From Mesostigma viride (Eukaryota; Streptophyta; Mesostigmatophyceae; Mesostigmatales; Mesostigmataceae), in contig RPFO01001837.1 in NCBI GenBank assembly GCA_009746045.1, positions 97,501-132,403 of the forward strand: 34,903 nucleotides of DNA, given 5' to 3'. This document shows, in pieces, positions 1 to 9,841 of this stretch (position 1 is the stretch's first letter; each line of letters opens with the position of its first letter). The notes under the pieces were generated by a model. That model was given only the letters and a program-made list of their open reading frames with translations, was not told where the DNA came from and searched no databases. The position numbers and the translations under genes were made by a program.

Positions 1-1
1 G

Positions 2-49
2 GCAACTGGGCCCCCTCCCCCCAAGCGGAAGGGGCGTTTTGCTGAGTAG
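2..49 (+). CDS. LINE ORF2 C-terminal end (partial)
   Basis: Only the last 15 codons and a TAG stop (47-49) are inside the window. The frame gives a proline-lysine-arginine tail (PPPPKRKGRFAE) matching the tail of the - strand LINE ORF2 that ends at 695 (PPPPKRRRRFDE). Being very short, it is supported only by this paralogous match and by the matching 3' UTR behind it. Confidence 0.6.
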   Translation, partial: ATGPPPPKRKGRFAE

Positions 50-262
50 TGTAGTCAGGATTTTCTAGACTAGATAGCTTACAGTTAGGTTAGTTCGATT
101 ACGCGGCTGCGCCCACCTCCACCCATCCAGCAAGGAGTATGTAAGTAAGTAAGTAAGTAAGTACTTGCGTGTCATGCGCAAAGGCATGCCACGGAGTACT
201 ATGCTAATCTCATTAGAAAAATAATTACACAAAAGTTTAAACAAATATCGTCTGCATCATCC

Positions 263-468
263 AGTTAGGTGAAATAGTGCCGGAACCTTTTTGCCGTTGG
301 GGCAAATCGGTCCGGAACACTATTTTGCCCGGAATCACCACTTCCGAGCACCCAAGTTAATTCGGCCGAATTAACTTGGGTGCTCGGAAGTGGTGATTCC
401 GGGCAAAATAGTGTTCCGGACCGATTTGCCCCAACGGCAAAAAGGTTCCGGCACTATTTCACCTAACT
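263..468. repeat. Perfect 206-bp palindrome (foldback element or MITE)
   Basis: Positions 263-365 are exactly reverse-complementary to 366-468, with no loop; the centre is TTCGG/CCGAA. Each arm contains internal repeats built on CCGGAAC and TTGCC. The palindrome lies inside a LINE 3' UTR, so it is a later insertion or an inverted duplication. It has no coding capacity. No clear target-site duplication is visible; the flanks both contain CATCC but are ambiguous. Confidence 0.95.
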
Positions 469-550
469 CATCCCCCAACCGTTAAGCACTAGATGGGGAT
501 GTAATCCTCATCTAGTGAGTATGTGCTACATGATCTCCCAACGGAGTCAT

Positions 551-2596
551 GATGTTATCATTAAATTAAATTAAATTAAATGATAGCATGCCTCCGTGGG
601 GAGGTCATGTAGCACATATTTCATGATGGATGGGGTGGAGGAAGCCGCGTGATCGAACTATCCTAATAACTCTATCTAGAAAATCCTAACTACACTACTC
701 ATCAAAACGCCTCCTCCGCTTGGGGGGAGGTGGCTTGCCCACAGGGTCGGGCGTGTGCGCCTTGACAATCTTCTTCCACCGCGTCTTGTCCTGCATGGTG
801 GCAGTCCAAAGACGGGAGAAGAGAGAGTACGTGGATGCGGTGCTCAAACTGGGCTGGGACCACTAGGTCGTCCAGCAACATCTGAACGTAGTCGGTGACA
901 GGTTTCCCTACCCTTTTGGGAATGTCCGCGGGGCCAGGCCAGGTCAGAATGTGCCGCCCTGGCTGTCCAAGCCGCTGGGGGCCGGCCAGACCAAGGGTGG
1001 TGTCGACCTGGCTGGTGCGGGCAAGGTGTCCTACAAATGCTATCCTACGCTGCCTAATCTCGTCCGAAACACGAGGCATGCCATGATACAAAGAAGTCTC
1101 TGATGACGGACGCTCGGAAAAACCTACGTTAAGGACCTGCCGGAGCATCCTGTAGACTGTGCCGTCGAGCCGAGCTGCCAGTTTGGGTGGGAGGGTCCAC
1201 GCCTCGGCGCCATACGTGAGCACCGTGAGGACGAGGACCTTGAAGAGCATGCGCTTGCGGTGCCCGTCCAGGCCCTTCGAGCGCCAGTAAGGTGTGAGCG
1301 AACGGAGCTTGGCCCAGGCAAGGCCGATGCGGGTGTCCACATCGTCGGCGGTGTCAGGAAGCCAGCTCCCCAACAGCTTGAAGCGGTCGCGGAACGGGAC
1401 CTCCGTCCCGTCGAGCAGGCGCGGCAGCGGTGGTTTACTGGATGCCCCAATCACCATCGCCTCAGTTTTGACAATAATCTCCAGCCGCCCCACCGCCCTC
1501 GCCTCCAGGCCCAGGCAGTCCAGCCAGGTCTGAATGTGCTCGGGGCTCTCGATGAGGGTGGTATCATCCGCATAAATCACTTCGGCAAGGCGGTAACCAG
1601 GTCTAACCCCGCCGTGCTCTTTCACGTTAAGGATGTCCAAGCCTGGCTCGAACCCCTTAAGAGCAGTAAAGCTCGCGCACGTGCCCGGCGCATGACGTGA
1701 TCCACGACAATAATGAACAGGTATGGGGACAGGACACAACCTTGCCACACCCCGTGGTGAAGGGGGAATGGTGGGGTGGTGCCTTCCGCAGTCCGCACTA
1801 CTGCCTGTGAGCCCTCATACAGTCGGCGATCGAATGGCAGCAATAAACGCAGGTGGTACCCGATCCAGAGCTAGGATGGCCCAAAGAGCCTCCCAGAGAA
1901 CCGTGTCAAAGGCCTTGATATAGTCAACAAAAATGAAGACCAGCGGCAAACTGTCAGGGGGAAGGCGACGCACCTCCTCCATCAACCGGCGCGCGACAAA
2001 CACAGCCACCATGACAGTGTTACGACCACGACGGAAACCCATCTGAGACTCACCCAGGTGTGGGTCCAGCGCGGCGCGGAGCCTGTGCAGCATCATGGGC
2101 ATGAAGCGTGCTGAGGCTAGCAACTGCCAGCAGCGAACACAAAAGACCAACACCACCTTGGCCAGGCGTACCGCTGCCAGCGAAGTAAAACCGCCAGCCA
2201 CCCGCCAAGCGAGCAGTGCTCACCAGGCCAAGTGGCACCGTGCGGCGGTGTTCCTGGACGCCTAATATAGATACACGATGCTCAATGCAAAATGCGACTA
2301 GCTCCTCGATCCGGCAGCTATGGTCGTCATCTAGCAATGTGCGGGTGTTAAAAGTGGCAAGGGCCAAGGATGCCTGCTGGCCCACCAGGGGAGAACGACG
2401 ATGGGTGATGGGGGTGGGTGCGGCGGGGAATGGAGGTGGGGGTGGAACGGAGGGGGGAAGGGAAGCGGTGGAAATAGTGCTTTTCATCGCATTTATTTTG
2501 TCCTGCAGGCGTAGGATGCGAGCCTGCCGCCTGCTCTGGGTATTCGGGGATGCTTGCGCAACGCAGAGGCGTAGGAAATCTAGCAGATGTTATCAT
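551..2596 (-). mobile_element. LINE element B, internally deleted, with 11-bp target-site duplication
   Basis: The - strand element runs from about 2585 (5' side) to a TTAAA-type tail at about 562-582. GATGTTATCAT occurs at 551-561 and again at 2586-2596, a perfect 11-bp flanking duplication as expected from target-primed reverse transcription. The target was the 3' end of element A, so the insertion is nested. The coding part is a decayed ORF2 (separate entry). The 3' UTR (582-694) carries the same terminal block as other LINEs here. Confidence 0.8.
695..2487 (-). pseudogene. LINE ORF2 (APE endonuclease/reverse transcriptase), frameshifted and internally deleted
   Basis: This was the endonuclease-reverse transcriptase protein of a non-LTR retrotransposon. 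From 2487 down, the N-terminus of an AP-endonuclease-like domain is visible (ATFNTRTL, then EELVAFCIEHRVSILGVQEH). At about 2200 it jumps into reverse transcriptase: MGFRRGRNT, then palm motif A as FVDYIKAFDTV, then the HHGVWQGCVLSPYLF block near 1740, then motif C as IYADDTTLI near 1570. A thumb or connection region follows (LTYGAEAWTLPPKLAARLDG). Most of the endonuclease and the start of the RT are missing. The reading frame changes near 2200, 1830, 1690 and again before the C-terminus, whose best frame ends at the TAG at 695-697. It is not functional as it stands. Confidence 0.85.
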
Positions 2597-2637
2597 GATG
2601 TGATGATTGAATTTAATTTAATTTAATTTTAATTTTC
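2597..2637 (+). repeat. A/T-rich tail of LINE element A
   Basis: AATTT-type repeats follow the 11-bp duplication and continue the 3' end of element A after the inserted element B. Confidence 0.6.
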
Positions 2638-3160
2638 CATCCCAGGATTTGCTGCCGAGGTTTCTCCACCAAGACTTCCATTAATGTCCGCCGCCAAGGT
2701 CATCACTGAACCTTGGTCTCATATACATCGCAATAAAAGTCAGAGACAATAAATTTTTGTTTTTTAACCGCCAAGCCGTTCCAAAGGTTCCGTCTGTCAG
2801 TGTTATACATAGCTCCGGGGGGGGGGGGGGGGGTAGCCTTCTTTACCCCCCCACCCACCCCCTGGACCCCCCGGGGGTGGCAACGAATGGGGGGGGGGGA
2901 GGGGGTCTGACCCCCTTACCCCGGGCGGGGGGTTCCCGTGCCTGGGGGGGGGGGGGTGCTACAGCTGTAGACCCCCCCCCTCTCGGGCGTTATCTCCGTG
3001 ACGGTCGCTGAAAAGGCTGTCAACTGGAATCAGCAAGCTGCCCATGTGCGGCGTGGGATCCAACTGACTAACTGACTTGAACTGACTTCTACTGACATAA
3101 CTGACTGCTACTGACAAAATACGGTTAAGAATCTTAAAGAGTTCGGTAAGAGTCTTATAC
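2638..3160. repeat. Non-coding region with long G runs and ACTGAC repeats
   Basis: No gene is supported. The stretch holds uninterrupted G runs of more than 9 at about 2817-2833, 2890-2899 and 2945-2955, with C-rich patches between, able to form G-quadruplexes. At 3061-3116 there are several copies of AACTGAC/TACTGAC. AATAAA occurs at about 2731 and 2748 but no upstream coding exon is recognisable. Confidence 0.7.
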
Positions 3161-4259
3161 CACGTGTCGGGCTTTCGGAAGCCTATACGCTTGCAATGTC
3201 ACAAGTTGCCAATTGAGTTGAGTTGAGTTTAAACCCGCGCCTGTGGTCCAACTCAGCAACTCAACTTGCAAATGGGAGATGCCACGACTAACAAGTGATC
3301 AGCCATACCCACCCACATACCTTCTACCTAAAGGATGTGTACCAATATGTACGGTATGCGCTGTCGTGCAGCTTGCGCTGTCAATCTGCTGTTGTCACTG
3401 TGAATTTCTTGGTACGATTGCATATGCTACTTTCGCGCAGCGGCACATTGCCCGGCCAGTTGCCAGCAATGGAAGGAATATTCGGCCCCCGAATCAGGGT
3501 AAAGACGAAAAGGAAACGGAGGTGGTCGAGTAAAATGGTGGTCAACGACTTGAGCTCGTGGGACGCTTAAGCTAGATATACCACCCAGAAGTCGTGTGCA
3601 ACCGGCACGTTAGGGAACGTTTGTAGGATATATGCCGATAAGTGTGCGGCATTCCTCGCACGGAATGAAGCCGAATGTGTAACTCCGCATGAAACCTCTT
3701 TTGCGCATGATAGTCTCGAATATCTATCATCTCGACCCTGCACGCATGGCGCCTTCATAGTCCGTCGTCGGCGCTTCCCCCTCATTCTCGTCGTGCACGT
3801 TGCCCAAGTGCGTTTCTTTTCTTCTCGAGGTAGCCGGGTGCGCAGCTTCTGGGTCACGTCCACCGGCCTACACGGCAAACTCGAGATGTTATGCCCGCCA
3901 CGCGTATTACGCCATGAATAGACCGCGGCGGGCGTCCCCATCCTGCTGTCCGCTTTCCCTTCTTCTTCTTTTTATTCGGTGCGCTGTCATCTTGCTACTG
4001 GCACCGGCCCCTCAATGCCAAGGTGAGCAAATGCAATGTGATGGGTCGGTGGCAGCCGCCATGGCAAGGATTCGATAAAGAAGCTGCTGCTCTTCCTTGC
4101 TGGCTTGATCCCATTTGTTTGAAGCAACTTTGCATGGCAATTCGCCAACGGACACACGTAGCCTTGCCCCCTGGCCCATTTATCTGTAATGCTGGTGGCT
4201 GCACCAGGATGGTAACCTGGGCTGGCTGTGTCAGAGATTTTCAGTCAATGGGTGTGCAA

Positions 4260-4500
4260 AGAAATGAAGCGTGTACCACTCTTTTTTCTTAAATGTTTGG
4301 ATGAAACACATTCCACCTCTCGTTCCCTAACTGCTTTCTGAAACACACATCCTACCCTTTGAAACACATCCCCTTGTTTTCTTCCTGTAATGGTTGAATG
4401 GAACATATCCCACCGTTTTGAATGAAACTCATTCCACCCTTTTGAATGAGGCAAATCCCAGCCTTTTGAATGAAATGCACGGGCCCGCCCTTTTCTCCCC
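4260..4500 (+). repeat. Degenerate minisatellite in intron 1 (TTTTGAATGAAA units)
   Basis: About six units of roughly 27-30 bp built on CCTTTTGAATGAAACTCATT lie inside intron 1 of the left gene copy. The mirror-image array is at 17215-17430 in the right arm. Confidence 0.7.
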
Positions 4501-4909
4501 TTAAGTGCTGGAAGGAAAGACGACCCACCCATTATTCCCCACTTCATAAGACCTACCCCCCCCTCCGTCCACCACCCACTTCCCCTCTCTCCTCTAGTCC
4601 AGTCACGTGCTTTATACTACAGTAGTATGCTTTTAGTCAATCCCATGCCCCCCACCCGCCCATCTCACCCGCCTGATCCTGCAGCCAAGCACCACCACGA
4701 CAGCGATGAAGAAAAACACCATCAACCCAGCAACAACGAACTCATCCACTCCCTCTTCCTCCCGCACGCCAGCCAGAGGCATTACACGCCAGCGCCCAGC
4801 GCGCCCACCAGGCAGCGTCGCAGGGGCCGGCGCGAGCATGCCCCCAACCGAGCGCTGGTGGTTGCCTCGATCCTCTCACAGCCAGCGTTGAAGGTGAAAC
4901 AGAAAGATC

Positions 4910-5290
4910 CACAGCCACAGCAGCCGCAATTGCAGGCACAGCCACAGCCACAGCCACTGTCAGCCACAGCAGCCGCAATTGCAGGCACAGCCACAGCCAC
5001 AGCCACAGCCACAGCCACAGCCACAGCCACAGCCACAGCCACAGCCACAGCCACAGCCACAGCCACAGCCACAGCCACAGCCACAGCCGCAGCCACAGCC
5101 ACAGCCACAACCGCAGCCACAGCCACAGCCACAGCCGCAGCCACAGCCACAGCCACAGCCACAGCCACAGCAACAGCAACAGCAACAGCAACAGCCACAG
5201 TCACAGCCACAGCCACAGCCACAGCACAGCCACAGCCACAGCCACAGCCACAGCCATAGCCACAGGCACAGCCACAGCCACAGCCAGTAA
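4910..5290 (+). repeat. CAGCCA hexanucleotide array
   Basis: Nearly continuous CAGCCA units with scattered CAGCAA and CAGCCG variants. In the intact right copy (about 16560-16800, opposite strand) the same array encodes alternating Gln-Pro. The long Ala-Val, Leu-Trp and Thr-Ala reading frames here are products of the repeat, not genes. Confidence 0.95.
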
Positions 5291-6216
5291 TTATCTTCCC
5301 CAAAGAGGCCAACGTGCTGCGACAGCTACAGCCGCAGCCGCAGCAGCTGCCTTCACAAACGGGGTCGCTGCTACCCCACGCTCTTTCTCACAGAGTGGCG
5401 GGGACGGTGGGGGGTGGTGGCCACCTGCTGGAAGATATCTTCCGTGACCCGCGGCGGCAGCGGGGTGCATTACGCCAGCGAAGGCGTGGCCACCATGGCG
5501 ATAGTGGCGGCGGATAGAACTTGTGTAATGTCCCCGACAGGCACATTGATGGCGATGGTATCGGTACTCAAGTCAGCGGCCATGCGGCGTTGGGCCTGGG
5601 TCAGCCATCAAGCCTCAATGATCCGTCGGGCGTGAATATGGCGTCGGGTATGGATCATCAGCTGGGCATTACAAACCCATCGGGCTTTGATGAGCCGGTG
5701 GACAACAGTGTCCCGTCGGACCCTGGCATGTCCCTGGGCTAGTCTGCAAACTTGCAGCCTGGCCAATACGTGCAACTGATAAACAATGTGCAACTGGGCG
5801 AGGGCAAAGTGGGGATCGATGATGGGGTCGGCGTGGGCGGTGACAGGTTGGTGGATGGGAGCGACCGGTAGCGCCCGCGGGTGGTGTGTATATTCAAGAG
5901 GAGTACTCGGGGGATATTCAGGATCACCAACACCACCAATATTCGCGGCGACCAAACGACGCCGCGGCCACAAGTGGGGCGCCACAGTCCGGGAGTGACA
6001 TGCTGCCTCACTCAGAGGCAGTCCCTGTGGACGACGGCCAGGGTGATGGGGTTGTGAGGGGATTGACGAGGTTGCTCATGGAGGAAGGGCTTATGGGGGT
6101 TGACCAAGGCGAGCTCTCGCTAGGAGGGGGAGGGGAGGATGCGGACCAGCAGGGAAGCTCGGAGCAATGGTGGGAATTTCTGCGAGGGGTCCCTGGGAAT
6201 CCGCAGGTAAGCGGCG

Positions 6217-6446
6217 GGGGGGGGGGGGGGGGGGGGGTGATTGATTGACGACATCACGTGACTGTTGGGGGGAGAGAGGGAAAACAAGCGTGAGTTTTGC
6301 GAGTCCCAGTGAGCAAGGAAAGGGGGTGTGAATCGTTTGTCGAACGATAGGTAGGTGTACTGCCGGTGGGAGTGGCCACCTGCCCGCCTGCCATCAGGTA
6401 TGGGAGTAATTATGATGGGGGCTGGGGGAAGGCTTGTTGGGTGTGT

Positions 6447-6503
<57 letters not shown>

Positions 6504-6520
6504 TGTGTGTGTTGGGAGGG
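6217..6520. repeat. Poly-G run and GT microsatellite
   Basis: About 20 consecutive G at 6217-6237, just after the intron-2 donor, is matched by a C run at 15662-15680 in the other arm. A (GT)n tract runs from about 6441 to 6512; the right arm has only a few CA-rich units at the corresponding place. Confidence 0.9.
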
Positions 6521-6540
6521 GGGGGAGGGGAGGGGTACTA

Positions 6541-6690
6541 CTTCTTTCCTGTAGGCTTTCCTCTAGGCTTTCCTGTAGGCTTTCCTGTAGGCTTTCCTGT
6601 AGGCTTTCCTGTAGGCTTTCCTGTAGGCTTTCCTGTAGGCTTTCTTGTAGGCTTTCCTGTAGGCTTTCCTGTAGGCTTTTCTGTATTAAA
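6541..6690 (+). repeat. 12-bp tandem repeat resembling 3' splice sites
   Basis: Eleven to twelve units of GGCTTTCCTGTA in tandem. Each unit is a short pyrimidine tract followed by GTAGG, the shape of an intron acceptor. The array lies in intron 2 of the broken left copy. The right arm has only two or three diverged units (15365-15420). Confidence 0.9.
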
Positions 6691-6699
6691 GTGGAAGGG

Positions 6700-7490
6700 A
6701 CCACCCTCTGTCCCCCTGTGATGCTTGATCAGCCACTCATCGTGTCGCTGCTGCACCCATCCATGATCTGAAACCAGGTATCGTTTTCCAAAACAAAGCA
6801 AGTTTAATGGCCTGTTATATCATATGCAGTGTAGATATTATATTTATTTATTAAATATATAGTAGTATTGAGTCTTTTTCTACTAGGGTAGACAAACTAG
6901 ACTATAAGCAGTTCAGGAGGCAGCCCTGCTAGCCCATCTTGGCCGTTCTTATACAGTCCTTACGACGTGGTGTCACCGAATAATATCTCTATTCCCTATA
7001 TCCCTGACGGGATTAATACCCTATTCCGGATATCCCTATTCCCTATATCCCTATAGGGAATAGTAATTCCCTGATGTACGCGAAGTAGGGGCCGTATGGC
7101 ACTAGCATGACATGCCATTGCTTATGACGACTTGCCAGAGGATATGTGTGCTTGACATGATTTGGGCATGTTTCTCTGCCCCTCTCTAGGCCATGATTGG
7201 CTCTGTGGCGCTTGCCAAGCGTGGGGTGCAGCTCCCAGCCAGGACAAGCACTGGTGGGTCATGCTCCATCATGCAATATCTATGGTAACAAGCGTGCAAT
7301 AGCTGTAGCTACAAATGCTGCTGGCTGTCCGGCAATGTGAGAAGATGCGCGAACCAAGAAGATATTACCGCAAAACATGGCACATCGTGGGCACATCGGT
7401 GCTAGCTCTGGCATCGGCAGGTGCTGGACATCGATCAAGCGCGTTTTGCCCCTGACTGGACATGACTGGGGCATGGCATATGGCTAGCTT
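6700..7490. other. Segment present only in the left arm; no gene seen
   Basis: The right arm passes directly from the CTGTA block (15365) to the sequence matching 7490 onward, so this stretch of about 790 bp was inserted on the left or lost on the right. It holds an AT-rich patch (6820-6860) and a run of ATTCCCTATATCCCT units at 6990-7065 with a 9-bp hairpin near 7035-7060. I see no convincing coding sequence and no clear flanking duplication. Confidence 0.5.
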
Positions 7491-7674
7491 TGTCCTTTTA
7501 GAACTAAAGAGATTGGCCATTAAGGTCCGCCCTTCCAAAACCATGTAACTCTTAGGACCATTGCTTGGTGTTTGACTCAGGTGAGATAATATTATGCATG
7601 CTCATATCTCATGTATGCTTGCATCTCTTATTATATCTCATTTGCATAAGAGATTTTTTACGTGCTTGCCATGA

Positions 7675-8116
7675 ACTGTGCATATATGTTAATAATATAA
7701 TTACTTACAGCAGAGTGAAATCACTCAAACCAAAGCAAACGCCCAGCTATAAACCTCTACACAGAGCCATGTCAAATCTCTATACTACGATAAGACCAAT
7801 GGAAACTCCTAACGGGAGGAACCTAATAGCCCTGCTGCACCGCAAAATCAGCCCGCGTACGGCGGAGCATGATGTCAGCCATGGCCCGAGTCAGCGCCAC
7901 CGACAAGCGCTGACGCCAATATGACGTCCAGGTCCGCGCCGACCATGGGGCCCGCTGGCCCTCCAGGTCCAGCCGGTCCTCCCGGAGCCGGCAACACTCC
8001 TTGAAGAAGGCGGAGGTCAGGGGCCCCATGGCCCCAAACTCCTCCAGGACAAAGGGCACCACACGATGGTGCCCGACGTCGCCGTAGGCCAGGAGCTTGG
8101 CACTGTGCATATATGT
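7675..8116 (-). mobile_element. 5'-truncated LINE with 15-bp target-site duplication
   Basis: ACTGTGCATATATGT occurs at 7675-7689 and 8102-8116. The inserted body (7690-8101) reads on the - strand as an ORF2 C-terminus, a short UTR and an AT-rich tail (GTAATTATATTATTAAC). The right arm, at about 15210-15225, has the uninterrupted site, so the insertion is younger than the inverted duplication. Confidence 0.9.
7823..8101 (-). CDS. LINE ORF2 C-terminal domain (5'-truncated)
   Basis: The open frame encodes the end of a LINE ORF2: a YGDVGHHRVVPFVLEEFG block, a middle with LREDRLDLEGQ, and a final WRQRLSVALTRAMADIMLRR helix. A diverged copy with the same order of blocks lies at 10606-11190 on the same strand (SYGNVGTHRVIPLILEEFG). 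It is truncated at its 5' end by the insertion process, so it makes no functional protein by itself. Confidence 0.7.
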   Translation of the reverse strand, partial: AKLLAYGDVGHHRVVPFVLEEFGAMGPLTSAFFKECCRLREDRLDLEGQRAPWSARTWTSYWRQRLSVALTRAMADIMLRRTRADFAVQQGY

Positions 8117-8279
8117 GCTGCCCCTGACTAGTAATGTTCCATACTTTCCTAATCCAACCCCCTAGTAGTTGCCTTGACATCTGACACTATATGCGTGGGC
8201 ATGGGTTAACGCCTCTCTCATCTGCTTCCCTAATTCCTGCCTGTCTCTATACCTCTCTCTGCTTCCCTAATCCCTCATT

Positions 8280-8281
<2 letters not shown>

Positions 8282-8372
<91 letters not shown>

Positions 8373-8395
8373 TACATACACGCATACACACACGT
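8282..8395. repeat. (CT)n then (CA)n compound microsatellite
   Basis: About 25 CT units pass into about 17 CA units and a few CATA variants. The similarity between the two arms of the inverted duplication ends at this tract. Confidence 0.95.
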
Positions 8396-8950
8396 GCCCG
8401 GTTCCTCTCTCGCCGCAAGTAGCTGGCAGACTCCCATTGGTCGCTTGACGATGACCATAAGGAGGCCCAGCAGCAGCAGCGCCGCGATCACTGGCCCGAC
8501 AACATCCGCCAGCCCCAAGAAGCCCCACGTGTCGTGGCGGGGCGGGAACCTTTATGTTAACAGTAGATATGCATGCGCAATGACACTTGCAAAGGTATAG
8601 AGATTGCTGCCACCATCACTGTATGTTGAACTTAAAACCACGTCATCTCTGGCAGCATGGAATTGCTATATACTAGTTAGTACTGAACACGGACAGGATA
8701 CAGACACGGTCAGTTGGCCAACTTGCCAAAAGTAATAAGACGTTGTGCCAGAAACAGACATCTTGCCTACTCGTGGTATAGGCCACCATGCAATATTGAT
8801 CTACATGAAGCAAGAATCCATACGGGCTGCCAACAATGTGGCTAGCGTGCAGGATACCATGCAGGCCAGCAACCTGACCCAGCTTCCCTAAACCATTAAC
8901 ACATATGGTACGGTGGCTGGCTAGCAGCAGCCTGCATGGCTAAATAAGGC
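8396..8950. other. No supported gene
   Basis: The sequence is of mixed composition. A - strand frame at 8396-8530 could encode a hydrophobic segment but has no clear exon boundaries or neighbours. Confidence 0.4.
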
Positions 8951-8952
8951 AT

Positions 8953-9252
8953 TTATGTGCATCGTGAGTCACGCCAAATACCCCGCAGCCTGCGACGTAA
9001 TGCCTCCGGCGGCCTCTTGCACTCGCTCACTCTTGCCTCCTTCGCATACGTGGCGTCCATGATATGGCGGGTGCTAGCCTTGCTCGGGTGGTAGAACCCG
9101 AGAATTTTGCATCTAAAAGTGTGCACGTCACCGAGCGTGTAGTTACCTGTCGGCTGCCCTTTCTTGTTGAGAGTCTGTTCTTTCACGATGTGTGTCCAGA
9201 CAGTCTCGAATACGGCCTGCATCTCGTCGGCCCCATCATCATCGTGTTCCAT
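8953..9252 (-). CDS. Possible coding fragment, unknown
   Basis: A 99-codon frame starts MEHDDDGADEMQAVFETVW and reads in a protein-like way (acidic start, then mixed helix-forming sequence, basic end). A second ATG upstream (MASEGDGVG, at about 9281) is out of frame with it, so either start is uncertain or there is an indel. I do not recognise the family, and it is surrounded by mobile-element debris, so it may belong to a decayed transposon. Confidence 0.3.
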   Translation of the reverse strand: MEHDDDGADEMQAVFETVWTHIVKEQTLNKKGQPTGNYTLGDVHTFRCKILGFYHPSKASTRHIMDATYAKEARVSECKRPPEALRRRLRGIWRDSRCT

Positions 9253-9564
9253 AGACCCACACCATCACCTTCGCTAGCCATGGTGCCTGGATGTCAATTG
9301 TGCTACGATTAAATGTTAGGTGCCAGATGCGCGCCCTTGTTGGCAGACAACATAACTTCGTCACCTAATTTCCTCGTCCTTCGTCTCCTAGACCCTAGTC
9401 CGACACGCAGCAATCTGCACCAATGCACGTAAAATGGTACAGTCGTACACGGCCAGCTTGGCACCTGCATGCCCGTTAATTTGTCGCGGAGTTACAGGTC
9501 GCCTCAGTCTAGTTCCGGCCGGCTCCACGTGCCGTCCAAAATGATGCCAGAAGCTACTTCGAAC

Positions 9565-9705
9565 ACGGTTCATACGCAAGAAAATACGCAAAAAATACGC
9601 AATACGCAAAAAATACGCCGTGCATATTTTTTTGCCCATTTTACCACGCAAATCTTGCGTATGGCGTATAATACGCATCGTACGGCGTATTATACGCTGT
9701 ATCAA
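9565..9705. repeat. Cluster of ATACGC/GCGTAT hexamers
   Basis: At least twelve copies of ATACGC or its complement lie in about 140 bp, several arranged as short inverted pairs (GCGTATAATACGC, then GGCGTATTATACGC). Such clusters are typical of subterminal binding sites of cut-and-paste transposons or of a regulatory array. No transposase is recognisable next to it. Confidence 0.7.
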
Positions 9706-9841
9706 AGAGACAACCAGCGCAGGCCAGAAATCGGGAGAATCCGGACTATGGTAGCTCGAGCCTGCCGTTATCTTTTCCGCGTTTTCGAGTCGTTCAGGAT
9801 GATGAAGCTGAATGTGATGGAAATGCTGTATGCCTGTACAC

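Larger units (their letters stand above)
1..561 (+). mobile_element. LINE 3' end (element A), continued at 2597-2637
   Basis: Positions 1-130 match, in the opposite orientation, the ORF2 end and 3' UTR of the LINE at 562-2585: the same Pro-Lys-Arg-rich ORF2 tail, the GAGTAGTGTAG start of the UTR and the CCACCTCCACCCATCC block. The UTR is then interrupted at about 131-470 by foreign sequence, including a perfect palindrome. It resumes with the TATGTGCTACAT...CTCCCAACGGAG block that is common to the LINE 3' ends in this window. An imperfect hairpin lies at 488-516. The element is cut at 561 by insertion of element B, and its A/T-rich tail lies at 2597-2637. Its 5' part is outside the window. 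Confidence 0.75.
3914..6206 (+). pseudogene. Broken copy of the secreted Gln/Pro-rich protein gene
   Basis: Exon 1 (3914-4022) encodes a signal peptide of 36 residues: a basic start (MNRPRR), a long Leu/Val/Ile core, then PAPQCQ, and ends at CAAG|GTGAGC in phase 1. Exon 2 starts after CTGCAG at 4685 with AKHHHDSDEEKHHQP and ends at CCGCAG|GTAAGC (6206). Between them lies the hexanucleotide CAGCCA array. A short duplication at about 4915-5000 throws the frame from Gln-Pro into Thr-Ala. Stops then occur at 5257, 5287, 5515 and 5740, and a small indel near 5870 shifts the frame again. The third exon of the intact copy (13698-14792) has no counterpart here. The gene is paralogous to the right-arm gene and reads towards it. 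Confidence 0.8.
3140..8290 (+). repeat. Left arm of a large inverted duplication
   Basis: Read on the + strand this segment matches the reverse complement of about 14870-18410. Landmarks shared in order are CACGTGTCGGGCT (3161), the signal-peptide exon (3914-4022), the Gln/Pro exon (4685-6206), the GT-rich tract, a CTTTNCTGT-type block (6541-6690), the segment 7490-7680 and the CT-rich CTTCCCTAATCCCTG repeats (8190-8290). Identity looks highest in the exons and lower at the outer, promoter end. The left arm has extra sequence at about 6700-7490 and a LINE insertion at 7690-8101. Confidence 0.85.

Noticed and set aside
4742-5312. Long reading frames of Ala-Val, Leu-Trp and Thr-Ala on both strands
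   Set aside because: They are products of the CAGCCA hexanucleotide array. Only the Gln-Pro frame is continuous with the exon in the intact copy.
6120-6801. Repeat reading frames (Leu-Gln-Glu-Ser, Gly-Phe-Pro-Val and Lys-Pro-Thr-Gly types)
   Set aside because: They are translations of the 12-bp tandem repeat in an intron.
8396-8530. Possible - strand exon with a transmembrane segment (GPVIAALLLLGLLMVIV)
   Set aside because: It adjoins a microsatellite, has no clear splice sites or paralogue, and could be a chance hydrophobic frame.
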